From the NCBI GenBank assembly GCA_035454085.1, contig DAOTEJ010000015.1:1-44374 (forward strand): DNA of 44,374 bases, given 5' to 3'. The notes beneath the pieces are model-generated. The model was given only the letters and a program-made list of their open reading frames with translations. It made no database searches and was not told the DNA's origin. This DNA is from DAOTEJ01 sp035454085 (GTDB lineage: Bacteria; Pseudomonadota; Gammaproteobacteria; Burkholderiales; Burkholderiaceae_F). Shown piece by piece: positions 9,057 to 17,609 of this stretch (its first letter is position 1; the number at the start of each line of letters is the position of its first letter). The translations under genes and the position numbers were made by a program.

Positions 9057-10211
9057 CTAGAGGCGGACACCGAACATCAGCAGGCGCGCCAGCGCCAGCC
9101 GCGCCGCAGGCAGCGCCGTGAGCGCCGCCAGGCCCAGACCTCGCGCCAGCGGCACAGGCCAGCGCCGCGAGGCAAAGAAGGCCGGCATGTTGCGTGTCAG
9201 GGCGAGCAAGGCCGCGCGATCGGCGCGGCGCGCCGCGGCGTAGGGCGCCAGCGCGGTGTGCGGATCGGCGCCTGCGGCGGCGGCCTGGGCAACGCGCAGC
9301 GCCAGTTCACGGGCATCCCGCACCGCCAGGTTGAAGCCCTGGCCCGCGACCGGATGCAGGGTCTGCGCCGCGTTGCCCAGAAAGACCGAGCGGCCGTCGA
9401 CCAGCTCGCCCCGGGCCACCTCGTGCAGCGGGTAGGCGGCGCGCCCGCGCAGCGCGCGCACCTGGGCAATCCGCGAACCCAGCGCCGCCTGCAACTCGCG
9501 GCACAGTTGCGCGTCGGGCGCCGCCTGGCGCGCCGACGCCGCCGCCGCGGGCATGCACCACACCAGCGACATCCAGCGCGTGCCTGGCCCGCCCTCGCCC
9601 GGCAGGGGCAGCAGGGCAAGCGGCCCTTCGCGGGTGAAGCGCTCCACGGCGCGCCCCGCGGGCACGCCGTCGACCTGCACCTCGCCGATCAGCGCCACCT
9701 GCGACGGCGGCGGCGCCACGCGCGGCGCGCCGCCCAGGCCCTCGGCGTGCACCGCGATCGCCGCCTCGATTGCCCCGCCGTCGTCGAGCGTCACGCGCAC
9801 GCCGGCGGCCTGCTGCGCCACGCCGGCCACGCGCGCCGGGCGGCGCAGGTCGATGCGGTCCGCGCAAGCGGCAGCCGCCGCGTCGAGCGCCGCCACGAGA
9901 TCCCCGTAGCGCACGGTGGCGCCCAGCCACTCGCCGCCAAGCTCGTCCTCGCGGATCAGGGCCGCGCCGAACTCGCCCGCCGAGCACACCTGCACGGTGC
10001 GGATCGGTCCGAGCGAGCGCTCGGGCAGCGCCACCACGGGTGCGAGGATCTGCAGGGTGCCGCGCGACAGGGCGAGCAGACGCGGATCGGCGCGCGCCTG
10101 ATCCAGGGCTCGCGCGTCCGCCACCACGCTGCGCACGCGCGCCTGCGCCAGCAGCAAGGCGGTGAGCAGCCCGGCCGGGCCGCCGCCTAGGATCGCCACC
10201 GGCAGGCTCAT
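9057..10211 (-). CDS. ubiH: UbiH-type FAD monooxygenase (ubiquinone biosynthesis)
   Basis: A 384-residue UbiH/UbiF/COQ6-family flavin hydroxylase. The N-terminal Rossmann motif is I-L-G-G-G-P-A-G. The second FAD motif near residue 290 reads F-L-G-N-A-A-Q-T-L-H-P-V-A-G-Q-G-F-N-L, with the G-N-A-A-Q variant also found in E. coli UbiH. The likely role is a ring hydroxylation on the way to ubiquinone. The ATG overlaps the murU stop codon by 4 bases (ATGA), so translation is probably coupled. In related Burkholderiales an aminopeptidase P gene often lies just upstream; here murU is directly upstream. UbiH rather than another family member is likely but not certain. Confidence 0.87.
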   Translation of the reverse strand: MSLPVAILGGGPAGLLTALLLAQARVRSVVADARALDQARADPRLLALSRGTLQILAPVVALPERSLGPIRTVQVCSAGEFGAALIREDELGGEWLGATVRYGDLVAALDAAAAACADRIDLRRPARVAGVAQQAAGVRVTLDDGGAIEAAIAVHAEGLGGAPRVAPPPSQVALIGEVQVDGVPAGRAVERFTREGPLALLPLPGEGGPGTRWMSLVWCMPAAAASARQAAPDAQLCRELQAALGSRIAQVRALRGRAAYPLHEVARGELVDGRSVFLGNAAQTLHPVAGQGFNLAVRDARELALRVAQAAAAGADPHTALAPYAAARRADRAALLALTRNMPAFFASRRWPVPLARGLGLAALTALPAARLALARLLMFGVRL

Positions 10212-10939
10212 GACTCGCGCGCTCCTGCGCCCGCCGGCGCGGCATAGCGTCCACTCAGCTCGGCGTCGAGCCGCTCGAGCTCCTCGGGCGTGCCCACGTT
10301 CGCCCACGCGCCCTGGTGCAGCTCTCCGCTCACCCGACCCGCCTCGGCATGACGGTACAGCCAAGGGAAGAGACTCGCCCGCACCGGAGCCAGGCCGCGG
10401 AACAGGCGCGGCGCAAACAGGCCGAAGCTCGCGTAGGTGTAGGTGCGCGGCAGCGCAGCGATGCGGCCGTCGACCAGGGCCATGTCGCCGCGCGGATGGA
10501 AGTCGGGGTTGGGCACGAGCACGAGGTGCGCGTCGATCTCGCCCGCGGCGATGCGTCGGGCCGGCTCGCGCAGGCGCGCATAGTCGTAGTCCGTGACCAC
10601 GTCGCCGGCGGCCACCACGAAGGCTTCCTCGTCGGGCGCGAGCAGCGGCAGGGCGCGCACGATGCCGCCCAGGGTCTCGAGCGCGTCGGCAGCGGTCTCG
10701 CCCTCGACCGAGTAGGCAATCTGCACGCCCAGGCGGCGGCCGTCGCCCAGCAGCTCGGGGAAGCGCTGGCCGAGGTGGGCGGTGTTCACCACGAACTCGC
10801 GCACCCCGGCCTGCGCCAGGGCGGCGATCTGCCACTCGACCAGGCGCCGCCCGCCGGCCGCGAGCAGGGGCTTGGGCAATTGGTCCGTGAGCGGGCGCAT
10901 GCGCTCGCCCCGGCCCGCGCCGAGCAGCAGGGCGCGCAT
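10208..10939 (-). CDS. murU: N-acetylmuramate alpha-1-phosphate uridylyltransferase MurU
   Basis: A 243-residue sugar-phosphate nucleotidyltransferase. The N-terminal signature reads L-L-G-A-G-R-G-E-R-M-R-P-L-T followed by K-P-L-L, as in MurU, which makes UDP-MurNAc from MurNAc-1-phosphate in the peptidoglycan-recycling shortcut that bypasses MurA (and fosfomycin). The metal-binding region is A-A-G-D-V-V-T-D. The start is ATG 10939, which shares one base with the amgK stop (TGATG). The partner kinase AmgK lies immediately upstream, which greatly strengthens the assignment. A longer frame extending into amgK is not supported. Confidence 0.92.
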   Translation of the reverse strand: MRALLLGAGRGERMRPLTDQLPKPLLAAGGRRLVEWQIAALAQAGVREFVVNTAHLGQRFPELLGDGRRLGVQIAYSVEGETAADALETLGGIVRALPLLAPDEEAFVVAAGDVVTDYDYARLREPARRIAAGEIDAHLVLVPNPDFHPRGDMALVDGRIAALPRTYTYASFGLFAPRLFRGLAPVRASLFPWLYRHAEAGRVSGELHQGAWANVGTPEELERLDAELSGRYAAPAGAGARES

Positions 10940-11979
10940 CAGAAGGTGTATCCCACGGCCAAGCTGCGGCCCTCGATCTCGTCGAGCAGCAGCGCCAGAC
11001 CGCGCAGTTCGTCGTAGCGCTCGGCGACGCGGCGCACATAGCCCAGGAAGCGCGGCGTGTCGGCGAGATACCTGGGCTTGCCGTCGCGGTAGTTGATGCG
11101 CGCAAAGATGCCCAGCACCTTGAGGTGGCGCTGCAAGCCCATCCATTCGAAGTCGCGCCAGAAGGCGCCGAAGTCATCCGGCACGGGCAGGCCGGCGGCG
11201 CGCGCCTCTTGCCAGTAGCGCACGGTCCAGTCCAGCACCTGCTCCTCGGGCCAGCTGTGGAACGCGTCGCGCATCAGCGAGGCGATGTCGTAGCTGATCG
11301 GACCGTGCACCGCGTCCTGGAAGTCGAGGATGCCCGGCGCCGGCTCGCACACCATCAGGTTGCGCGGCATGTAGTCGCGGTGAACGAACACCGCGGGCTG
11401 CGCGAGGTTGGCCGCGACGATGCGTGCGAACAGCGGCTCGAGCAGCGCCTGGACGCGGCCCTCGAAGGCCATGCCCAGATGGCGCGCGAGGTACCACTGC
11501 GGAAAGAGCTCGAGCTCGCGGCGCAGCAGCGCGGCGTCGTAGGGCGGCAGCACGCCCGGGCGCGAGGCCGACTGCCAGCGCACCAGGGCGGCGATCGCGG
11601 CCCGCATCAGCGCGTCGTCGCGCACGGCATCGGGCGCGCCGGCCATGCGCTCGAGGTAGGTCTCGCGCCCCAGGTCGGTGAGCAGCAGCAGCCCGCGCTC
11701 TTCGTCAGCCGCGAGCGCGCGTGGCGCATGCAGGCCGGCCTCGTGCAGCAGCCCGGCGACCTTGAGGAAGGGACGCACGTCCTCGTGCGCGGGCGGCGCA
11801 TCCATCACGATGTAGGTGGCCGCGCCGCCCTGGACGCGGAAGTAGCGGCGGAAGCTCGCGTCGGCGGACGCGGGCGCGAGCGTCTCGGGCGCAAGCCGCA
11901 GGTCCTGCGGCTGCTGCGCGAGCCAGTCGCGCACGAGCGCGAGGCGGGTGTCGTTGGCGGGATCGATGGGGTCGGACAC
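10939..11979 (-). CDS. amgK: N-acetylmuramate/N-acetylglucosamine kinase AmgK
   Basis: A 346-residue aminoglycoside-phosphotransferase-fold kinase that phosphorylates the anomeric position of MurNAc (and GlcNAc) for MurU. The catalytic loop H-R-D-Y-M-P-R-N-L-M and the metal-binding I-L-D-F-Q-D-A are visible in the middle (about residues 198-225); the nucleotide-binding lobe contains A-T-Y-I-V-M-D-A. The start is GTG at 11979; no in-frame ATG gives a better N-terminus, and the ribosome-binding site is weak. It diverges from lptD across 64 bases. amgK-murU next to lptD is a familiar arrangement in proteobacteria that use this recycling route. Confidence 0.92.
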   Translation of the reverse strand: MSDPIDPANDTRLALVRDWLAQQPQDLRLAPETLAPASADASFRRYFRVQGGAATYIVMDAPPAHEDVRPFLKVAGLLHEAGLHAPRALAADEERGLLLLTDLGRETYLERMAGAPDAVRDDALMRAAIAALVRWQSASRPGVLPPYDAALLRRELELFPQWYLARHLGMAFEGRVQALLEPLFARIVAANLAQPAVFVHRDYMPRNLMVCEPAPGILDFQDAVHGPISYDIASLMRDAFHSWPEEQVLDWTVRYWQEARAAGLPVPDDFGAFWRDFEWMGLQRHLKVLGIFARINYRDGKPRYLADTPRFLGYVRRVAERYDELRGLALLLDEIEGRSLAVGYTF

Positions 11980-12009
11980 GATGGGCAGGGGAGTGAAGCT
12001 CGGGCTGCC

Positions 12010-12015
12010 TATAAT
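12010..12015 (+). promoter_or_regulatory. Consensus -10 element of the lptD promoter
   Basis: A perfect TATAAT sits 28 bases before the lptD ATG in the amgK/lptD divergent gap. The expected transcription start is near 12022, leaving a leader of about 22 bases. No good -35 lies 17 bases upstream (AGGGGA), so an activator or an alternative sigma factor could contribute. Confidence 0.6.
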
Positions 12016-12043
12016 CGCGGCGCTCCGAACAGGACCATTCTAG

Positions 12044-14329
12044 ATGCCGTGTCCGCCGGCTCGCGCCGCGTTTCCGTCCCTGCCGACGCGACTGCCCCTC
12101 GCGGCGGCCGTCGCCCTGGCCTTCGGGGGGGCTGCGTACGCCCAGGCCCCGGAGTCCGCCGCACCGCTGTGGCCGCGCCTGAAGTACGAGCGCGCCCTGG
12201 CCGAGGAGCGCCGTTCCGGCGAGGAAGGCGCTGCCTACGCCCGTGCGCAACGCATCGAAGGCTCGCCCGATGAGGCCCTGGTCCTGCTGGGCGACGCCGA
12301 GGTGCGCCGCGGCGGCACCGTGCTGCGCGGCGACCGCATCACCTACACCCGCGCCACCGACGAGGTGAAGGTCGAGGGCAATGCCCGGGTGGCGCGCGAC
12401 GGGGTCGTGTTCACCGGGCCCAGCCTGCGCTTCAACATCGACGCCCAGACCGGTCAGATGCCCCAGGCCAGCTACAGCTACGCGCCGCGCAACCTGCGGG
12501 GCGAGTCGCAGATGCTCGAGTTCCTGGGCGAGGGCAAGTCGCGCATGGAAGGCGCGCGGATGACCACCTGTCAGCCGGGCAACGAAGCCTGGTGGGTGCA
12601 GGCCGAGCGCATCGACATCGACGACCTGGACCGCACCGCGACGACCTCGGGGATGCGCATCATCTTCCAGGACGTGCCCATCGTCGCTGCGCCCTGGTTC
12701 ACCTTCCCGATCGGCGACCAGCGCAAGAGCGGCTTCCTGACGCCGCGCATGGGCCTGTCCTCGACCCTGGGACTGGACGTGTCCGCGCCCTACTACTTCA
12801 ACCTGGCGCCGAACTACGACTACACGCTCACGCCGCGGCTGATGACCAAGCGCGGCATGATGCTGGGCAACGAGTTTCGCTACCTCCTGCCCGGCAGCAA
12901 CGGCAAGCTGCTCTACGACGTGATCCCCTACGACCGGGAAACGGGCGACAAGCGCGACGCGATCAGCTTGCAGTCCCAGTACACCTCGCCCATCGGCCTG
13001 TCGGCGGGGATCAACTACAACCGCGTCTCGGACGACAAGTTCCTCACCGACTTCTCGACCAGCATCCTCACGTCCTCGCAGACGGTGCTGCCGCAGGACG
13101 CTTTCGTGTCGTTCGCCAAGACCTACTGGAACACCTCCCTGCGGGTGACCAAGAACCAGACGCTCACCTTGCCGGGCGTGCCCTTCGCCAAGCCCTACGA
13201 ACGCGAACCTCAGGCGACGCTCAACGGCTACCTGGCGGACTGGAACGGCCTGGAACTGCGCACGGGCCTCGACACCACGCGCTTCGTCCATCCCAGCCTG
13301 CCCACCGGAACACGCACCATCGCCGGCGCGAGCGCCGCCTACCCCTACCTGCGGCCGGGCTGGTTCGTGATCCCCAAGGCCTCCTACATGGCGACCTGGT
13401 ACTCGGTCGATCCCGGCGTGGATCCCAAGCTCGCCACCAGCGCGTCGCGCTACCTGCCCATCGCCAGCCTCGACTCGGGGATGATCTTCGAGCGCAACAC
13501 CGCCTGGTTCGACCGCGGCGTGACGCAGACCCTGGAGCCGCGGCTGTACTACGCCTACATCCCGTACCGCGACCAGAGCATGCTGCCGAACTTCGATAGC
13601 GCGCTCGCGGACTTCAACTTCGCGCAGCTGTTCACCGAGAACGTCTACTCGGGCTACGACCGCATCGGCGACGCCAACCAGCTCTCGGCCACGGTCACCA
13701 CCCGCCTGCTCGACGACAGCACGGGCGAGGAATGGGTGCGCGCCGCGATCGGGCAGCGCTACTACTTCTCGCAGCAGCAGGTCACCCTCCCGGGCATCCC
13801 GGCCCGCGCCGGCGACAGCACCGACCTGCTGTTTTCCATCACCGCCCGGGTGGCGCGGCAGTGGACGGCCGACCTCTCGGCCCAGTACTCGACCCAGTTC
13901 AACCAGTGGGTGCGCAACTTTGCGGGCGTGCGCTGGCAGCCCAAGCCGGCCTCGGTGGTGGGCGTGTACTACCGCTACCAGAAGCAGCCCGGGTCACAGC
14001 TCGATCAGATCGACGCCACGATCCAGTGGCCGATCACCGACAAGTTCTACGCCATCGGCCGCTACAACTACTCGCTGCTCGTGAACAAGCCCATCGAGGC
14101 GCTCGCCGGCTTCGAGTACAAGGCTGACTGCTGGGTGTTCCGCGCCGTGGCGCAGCGCTACACGACCTCGGCCCAGACCCAGACCTCGAGCTTCTACGTG
14201 CAGCTCGAACTCAACGGCCTGGGCGGCCTGGGCGTGAGTCCCCTCGAGACCCTGCGTCGTAATATCCCCGGCTACCAGATCCTGAACCCGCTGCCGGAAG
14301 ACCAGGGTCGTTACCAGTTCTACGAGTGA
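12044..14329 (+). CDS. lptD: LPS-assembly outer-membrane protein LptD
   Basis: Inserts lipopolysaccharide into the outer leaflet together with LptE. The 761 residues comprise a signal peptide (cleavage near A-Y-A-Q, residue 33), an OstA/LptA-like N-terminal domain (about 60-210) and a long C-terminal barrel (about 215-760) rich in alternating aromatic strands and ending Y-Q-F-Y-E. Only two cysteines remain in the mature protein, Cys176 (M-T-T-C-Q-P-G) and Cys696 (K-A-D-C-W-V-F). They correspond to the 173-725 disulfide of E. coli; the second pair is absent. The start has only a weak AGGA upstream. surA follows with overlap or very close spacing. Confidence 0.96.
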   Translation: MPCPPARAAFPSLPTRLPLAAAVALAFGGAAYAQAPESAAPLWPRLKYERALAEERRSGEEGAAYARAQRIEGSPDEALVLLGDAEVRRGGTVLRGDRITYTRATDEVKVEGNARVARDGVVFTGPSLRFNIDAQTGQMPQASYSYAPRNLRGESQMLEFLGEGKSRMEGARMTTCQPGNEAWWVQAERIDIDDLDRTATTSGMRIIFQDVPIVAAPWFTFPIGDQRKSGFLTPRMGLSSTLGLDVSAPYYFNLAPNYDYTLTPRLMTKRGMMLGNEFRYLLPGSNGKLLYDVIPYDRETGDKRDAISLQSQYTSPIGLSAGINYNRVSDDKFLTDFSTSILTSSQTVLPQDAFVSFAKTYWNTSLRVTKNQTLTLPGVPFAKPYEREPQATLNGYLADWNGLELRTGLDTTRFVHPSLPTGTRTIAGASAAYPYLRPGWFVIPKASYMATWYSVDPGVDPKLATSASRYLPIASLDSGMIFERNTAWFDRGVTQTLEPRLYYAYIPYRDQSMLPNFDSALADFNFAQLFTENVYSGYDRIGDANQLSATVTTRLLDDSTGEEWVRAAIGQRYYFSQQQVTLPGIPARAGDSTDLLFSITARVARQWTADLSAQYSTQFNQWVRNFAGVRWQPKPASVVGVYYRYQKQPGSQLDQIDATIQWPITDKFYAIGRYNYSLLVNKPIEALAGFEYKADCWVFRAVAQRYTTSAQTQTSSFYVQLELNGLGGLGVSPLETLRRNIPGYQILNPLPEDQGRYQFYE

Positions 14330-14337
14330 AGTTCCCC

Positions 14338-15831
14338 ATGAAAGCAGTGTCCTGGATCCTCGCGCTGGCCCTGAGCGCGCCGCTGGCCTTGTCGGCGCAG
14401 CCCACGCGCTCGGCGGCCCCCGGGTCGGGCCCGGAAGTCGTGCCCGCCCCGATCGGTGGCGCGCCCGGCGCCGCTTCCGGCCCCGGGCCCCGCGGCGGAC
14501 CCACGGCCGCGCCACCGGCCACGGCCGCGCCTCCCACGGCTGCACCGGGCCCGGCGGCGCCCGCCGCCCCCTCCGGCGCGAACCGCACCAACCGCGCGGC
14601 CGACCGCGTGGTCGCCGTGGTCAACGAAGACGTGATCACCGAGAACGAGTTGCGCGCGCGCGTGCGCCAGGCCGCCATCCAGCTGCGCGCGCAGAACATT
14701 CCCCTGCCTCCCATGGAGCAGCTGCGCCGCCAGGTGCTCGACCGCATGATCGTCGAGCGTGCCCAGCTCCAGCTCGCCAAGGAGAACGGCATCCGCGTCG
14801 ACGACGCCACGGTGAACGCGGCGCTGGCGCGCATTGCCGAGTCCAACCGCCTCACCCTGCCCCAGCTGCGCGAGCGCGTCGAGGCCGACGGCATGAGCTT
14901 CAACGCCTTCCGCGAAAGCGTGCGCGACGAGATCACCATGGTCCGTCTGCGCGAGCGCGAGGTCGAAAGCCGCCTGCAGATCCCCGAGACCGAGGTCGAC
15001 GCCTTCCTGGCAGAGCAGGCGGGCGTGAGCGGCGACGCCGAGGAGTTCCGCATCGCCCAGATCCTGCTGCGCGTCCCCGAGGGGACATCACCGGCGCGCG
15101 TCGAGGAAGTGCGCCGCGAGGCCGAGCAGGTGGCCGAGCGCGCGCGCGGCGGGGCGGACTTCGGCCAGCTGGCGGCCACCTACTCGTCGGGCGCCGAGGC
15201 ACTGTCCGGGGGCGACCTGGGCTGGCGCAACGCCGACCGCATCCCGAACCTCTTCCTGGACGAGATCAAGGGCCTCAAGACCGGCGAGATCGCACCCAAG
15301 CTCGTGCGCAGCCCCAACGGATTCCACATCCTCAAGCTCACCGGCAAGCGCGACGCGGTGCAGGCCAAGCTCGCCGGCGCGCCGGTGCAGCAGACGCGCG
15401 TGCGCCACATCCTGCTGCGCGTCTCGGATCTCACCCCCGAGCCCGACGTCAAGCGCCGCCTCGAGGAATTCAAGGGTCGCATCGACACCAAGCAGGCCGA
15501 CTTCGCCTCGCTGGCTCGCCTGCACTCGCTCGATCCCTCGGGCACTCGCGGCGGCGACCTCGGCTGGGTCTACCCGGGCGACACCGTGCCCGAGTTCGAG
15601 CGCGCCATGAACGCCCTGCAGATCGGCGAGGTGAGCAAGCCGGTGCAGTCGCCCTTCGGGTGGCACCTGATCCAGGTGCAGGAGCGCCGCACCGAGACCG
15701 TCTCGGCCGAGCGCACCCGCTTCGCGGCGCGCCAGGCGCTGCGCGAGCGCAAGCTCGACGAAGCCACGGACGACTGGGTGCGCCAGCTGCGCGACCGCGC
15801 CTACGTCGAGATCCGCCCCGAGGAACCCTGA
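14338..15831 (+). CDS. surA: Periplasmic chaperone / peptidyl-prolyl isomerase SurA
   Basis: Chaperone that delivers outer-membrane proteins, including LptD, to the BAM complex. A signal peptide (M-K-A-V-S-W-I-L, cleavage near L-S-A-Q) is followed by an unusual Pro/Ala/Gly-rich stretch (residues 22-81), then the SurA N-terminal domain starting R-V-V-A-V-V-N-E-D-V-I-T and two parvulin domains (each with H-I-L-L-R or I-A-Q-I-L-L-R and G-G-D-L-G-W). The length of 497 exceeds E. coli's 428 mainly through the linker. An in-frame GTG at 14326 overlapping the lptD stop is an alternative start; ATG 14338 is preferred because the signal peptide begins there. Confidence 0.94.
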   Translation: MKAVSWILALALSAPLALSAQPTRSAAPGSGPEVVPAPIGGAPGAASGPGPRGGPTAAPPATAAPPTAAPGPAAPAAPSGANRTNRAADRVVAVVNEDVITENELRARVRQAAIQLRAQNIPLPPMEQLRRQVLDRMIVERAQLQLAKENGIRVDDATVNAALARIAESNRLTLPQLRERVEADGMSFNAFRESVRDEITMVRLREREVESRLQIPETEVDAFLAEQAGVSGDAEEFRIAQILLRVPEGTSPARVEEVRREAEQVAERARGGADFGQLAATYSSGAEALSGGDLGWRNADRIPNLFLDEIKGLKTGEIAPKLVRSPNGFHILKLTGKRDAVQAKLAGAPVQQTRVRHILLRVSDLTPEPDVKRRLEEFKGRIDTKQADFASLARLHSLDPSGTRGGDLGWVYPGDTVPEFERAMNALQIGEVSKPVQSPFGWHLIQVQERRTETVSAERTRFAARQALRERKLDEATDDWVRQLRDRAYVEIRPEEP

Positions 15832-15845
15832 GCGCCGCACGGGCC

Positions 15846-16790
15846 ATGGCACAGCTCGCGCTGACCACCGGCGAGCCTGCCGGCATCGGGCCCGAGATCG
15901 CGCTGGCCGCGGCTGCCGCCTGCGGCCTTGCCGTCACCCTGATCGGCGACGAAGCGCTGCTCGCCGAACGCGCGCGGCTGGCGGGCCTGCCCTGGCCCCC
16001 GCCCCCGTGCGTGAGCGTGGAGCATGTGCCACTGGCCGTGCCCGCCGTGCCGGGGCGGCTCGATGCACGCAACGCGTCCTATGTCCTGGCCCTGCTCGAC
16101 CGCGCCATCGCGGGCTGCAACTCGGGCGAGTTCGCCGCCATGGTCACGGCGCCGATCCAGAAGAGCGTGATCGCCGACACGGGCATCGCGTTCTCGGGCC
16201 ACACCGAATACCTCGCCGAGCGCACGGCAACGCGCCACGTGGTCATGCTGCTCACGGCCGAGGAACTCGAGCCGCCGCTGCGCGTGGCGCTGGCGACCAC
16301 CCACCTGCCGCTCGCGGCGGTGCCCGCGGCCATCACGCCCGCCCTGCTGGACGCCACGCTCAGCGTGCTGCACGCGGACCTGGTGCGCCGCTTCCGGATC
16401 GCGGCGCCGCGCATCGCGGTCGCCGGCCTCAACCCGCACGCGGGCGAGTCGGGGCACCTGGGGCGCGAGGAGATCGAGGTGATCGCGCCGGCGGTCGCCG
16501 CCGCGCGGCTGCGCGGCATCGCCGCGCACGGTCCCCTGCCCGCCGACACCGTCTTCTTGCCCGCCCAGCTGGCGCACTACGACGCGGTGCTCGCCATGTT
16601 CCACGACCAGGGGCTGCCCGTGCTCAAGCACGCGGGCTTCGGCGCGGCGGTCAACGTCACCCTCGGCCTGCCCTTCGTGCGCACCTCGGTCGATCACGGC
16701 ACCGCGCTTGACCTGGCCGGCAGCGGACGCGCCGACGACGGCAGCCTGCGCGCCGCGCTGCGCCTGGCCGCGCGACTGGCGGCGCGATGA
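15846..16790 (+). CDS. pdxA: 4-hydroxythreonine-4-phosphate dehydrogenase PdxA
   Basis: Oxidises 4-phosphohydroxy-L-threonine in the DXP-dependent pyridoxal-phosphate pathway. The 314 residues include the N-terminal T-T-G-E-P-A-G-I-G-P-E, the T-A-P-I-Q-K motif and metal-ligand histidines in F-S-G-H-T-E-Y, A-M-F-H-D-Q-G-L-P and V-D-H-G-T-A-L-D. G-L-N-P-H-A-G-E-S-G is also typical. ATG 15846 lies 14 bases after surA, and the stop overlaps the rsmA start (ATGA at 16787-16790). The surA-pdxA-rsmA order is the classic proteobacterial operon. Confidence 0.96.
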   Translation: MAQLALTTGEPAGIGPEIALAAAAACGLAVTLIGDEALLAERARLAGLPWPPPPCVSVEHVPLAVPAVPGRLDARNASYVLALLDRAIAGCNSGEFAAMVTAPIQKSVIADTGIAFSGHTEYLAERTATRHVVMLLTAEELEPPLRVALATTHLPLAAVPAAITPALLDATLSVLHADLVRRFRIAAPRIAVAGLNPHAGESGHLGREEIEVIAPAVAAARLRGIAAHGPLPADTVFLPAQLAHYDAVLAMFHDQGLPVLKHAGFGAAVNVTLGLPFVRTSVDHGTALDLAGSGRADDGSLRAALRLAARLAAR

Positions 16791-17593
16791 GCGAGCGCCT
16801 CGAAGGGCACCGCGCGCGCAAGCGCTTCGGCCAGAACTTCCTGCACGACGCGCACTGGATCGGCCGCATCGTGGCGGCGATCGATCCGCTGCCCGGCCAG
16901 ACGATCGTCGAGATCGGCCCGGGGCAGGCGGCGCTCACGCGTGAACTGGTACGCGCGGCGGGCCAGGCCAGCGCGGTGGAGATCGACCGCGACCTGGCGG
17001 CCTGGCTGCGCACGCAGTTCACGCCGCAGCAACTCACGCTGATCGAGGCCGATGCGCTGACCTACGACTGGAGCGCGCTGGCCACGGCTCAGGGGCCGCT
17101 GCGCATTGTCGGCAACCTGCCCTACAACATCTCGAGCCCGCTGCTGTTCGAGCTCGTCGGCATCGCCGACCGGGTGAGCGACCAGCACTTCATGCTGCAA
17201 AAGGAAGTCGTGGACCGCATGGTCGCCGCGCCGGGCAGCAAGACCTACGGGAGGCTCTCGGTCATGCTCCAGGCGCGCTATCGCCTGCGCAAGCTCTTCG
17301 ACGTGCCGCCCGGCGCGTTCACGCCGGCCCCGCAAGTGACCTCGAGCATCGTGCGCATGATCCCTAAGCCCGCGGCCGAGTTGCCCACGGTGGACGCCGC
17401 GGTGTTCGCGCGCGTCGTGGCCGCCGCCTTCGGCCAGCGCCGCAAGACGCTGCGCAACGCGCTCGCCAGCGTGCTGGACGAAGCGGCGATCCGCGACGCG
17501 GGCGTGGACCCCGGTGCGCGCGCCGAGACCCTGGACCTACCCGCCTTCGTGCGCCTGGCCCAGGCGGCCGCCGATTCCACAAGCTATCCCTGA
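16787..17593 (+). CDS. rsmA: 16S rRNA (adenine1518/1519-N6) dimethyltransferase RsmA (KsgA)
   Basis: Dimethylates the two adjacent adenosines in the helix 45 loop late in 30S maturation. The 268-residue protein shows the N-terminal R-K-R-F-G-Q-N-F-L-H-D, SAM motif I V-E-I-G-P-G-Q-A-A-L-T and the catalytic motif IV N-L-P-Y-N-I-S-S-P (about residues 107-115). The C-terminal domain contains P-P-G-A-F-T-P-A-P-Q-V and R-R-K-T-L-R-N-A-L. The start overlaps the pdxA stop by 4 bases, so translation is likely coupled. Confidence 0.97.
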   Translation: MSERLEGHRARKRFGQNFLHDAHWIGRIVAAIDPLPGQTIVEIGPGQAALTRELVRAAGQASAVEIDRDLAAWLRTQFTPQQLTLIEADALTYDWSALATAQGPLRIVGNLPYNISSPLLFELVGIADRVSDQHFMLQKEVVDRMVAAPGSKTYGRLSVMLQARYRLRKLFDVPPGAFTPAPQVTSSIVRMIPKPAAELPTVDAAVFARVVAAAFGQRRKTLRNALASVLDEAAIRDAGVDPGARAETLDLPAFVRLAQAAADSTSYP

Positions 17594-17609
17594 CGACTTC
17601 GAGACCCGC

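Noticed and set aside
11705..13291. 528-codon minus-strand frame across the amgK/lptD junction
   Set aside because: It crosses a divergent promoter and lies antisense to LptD; no domain recognised.
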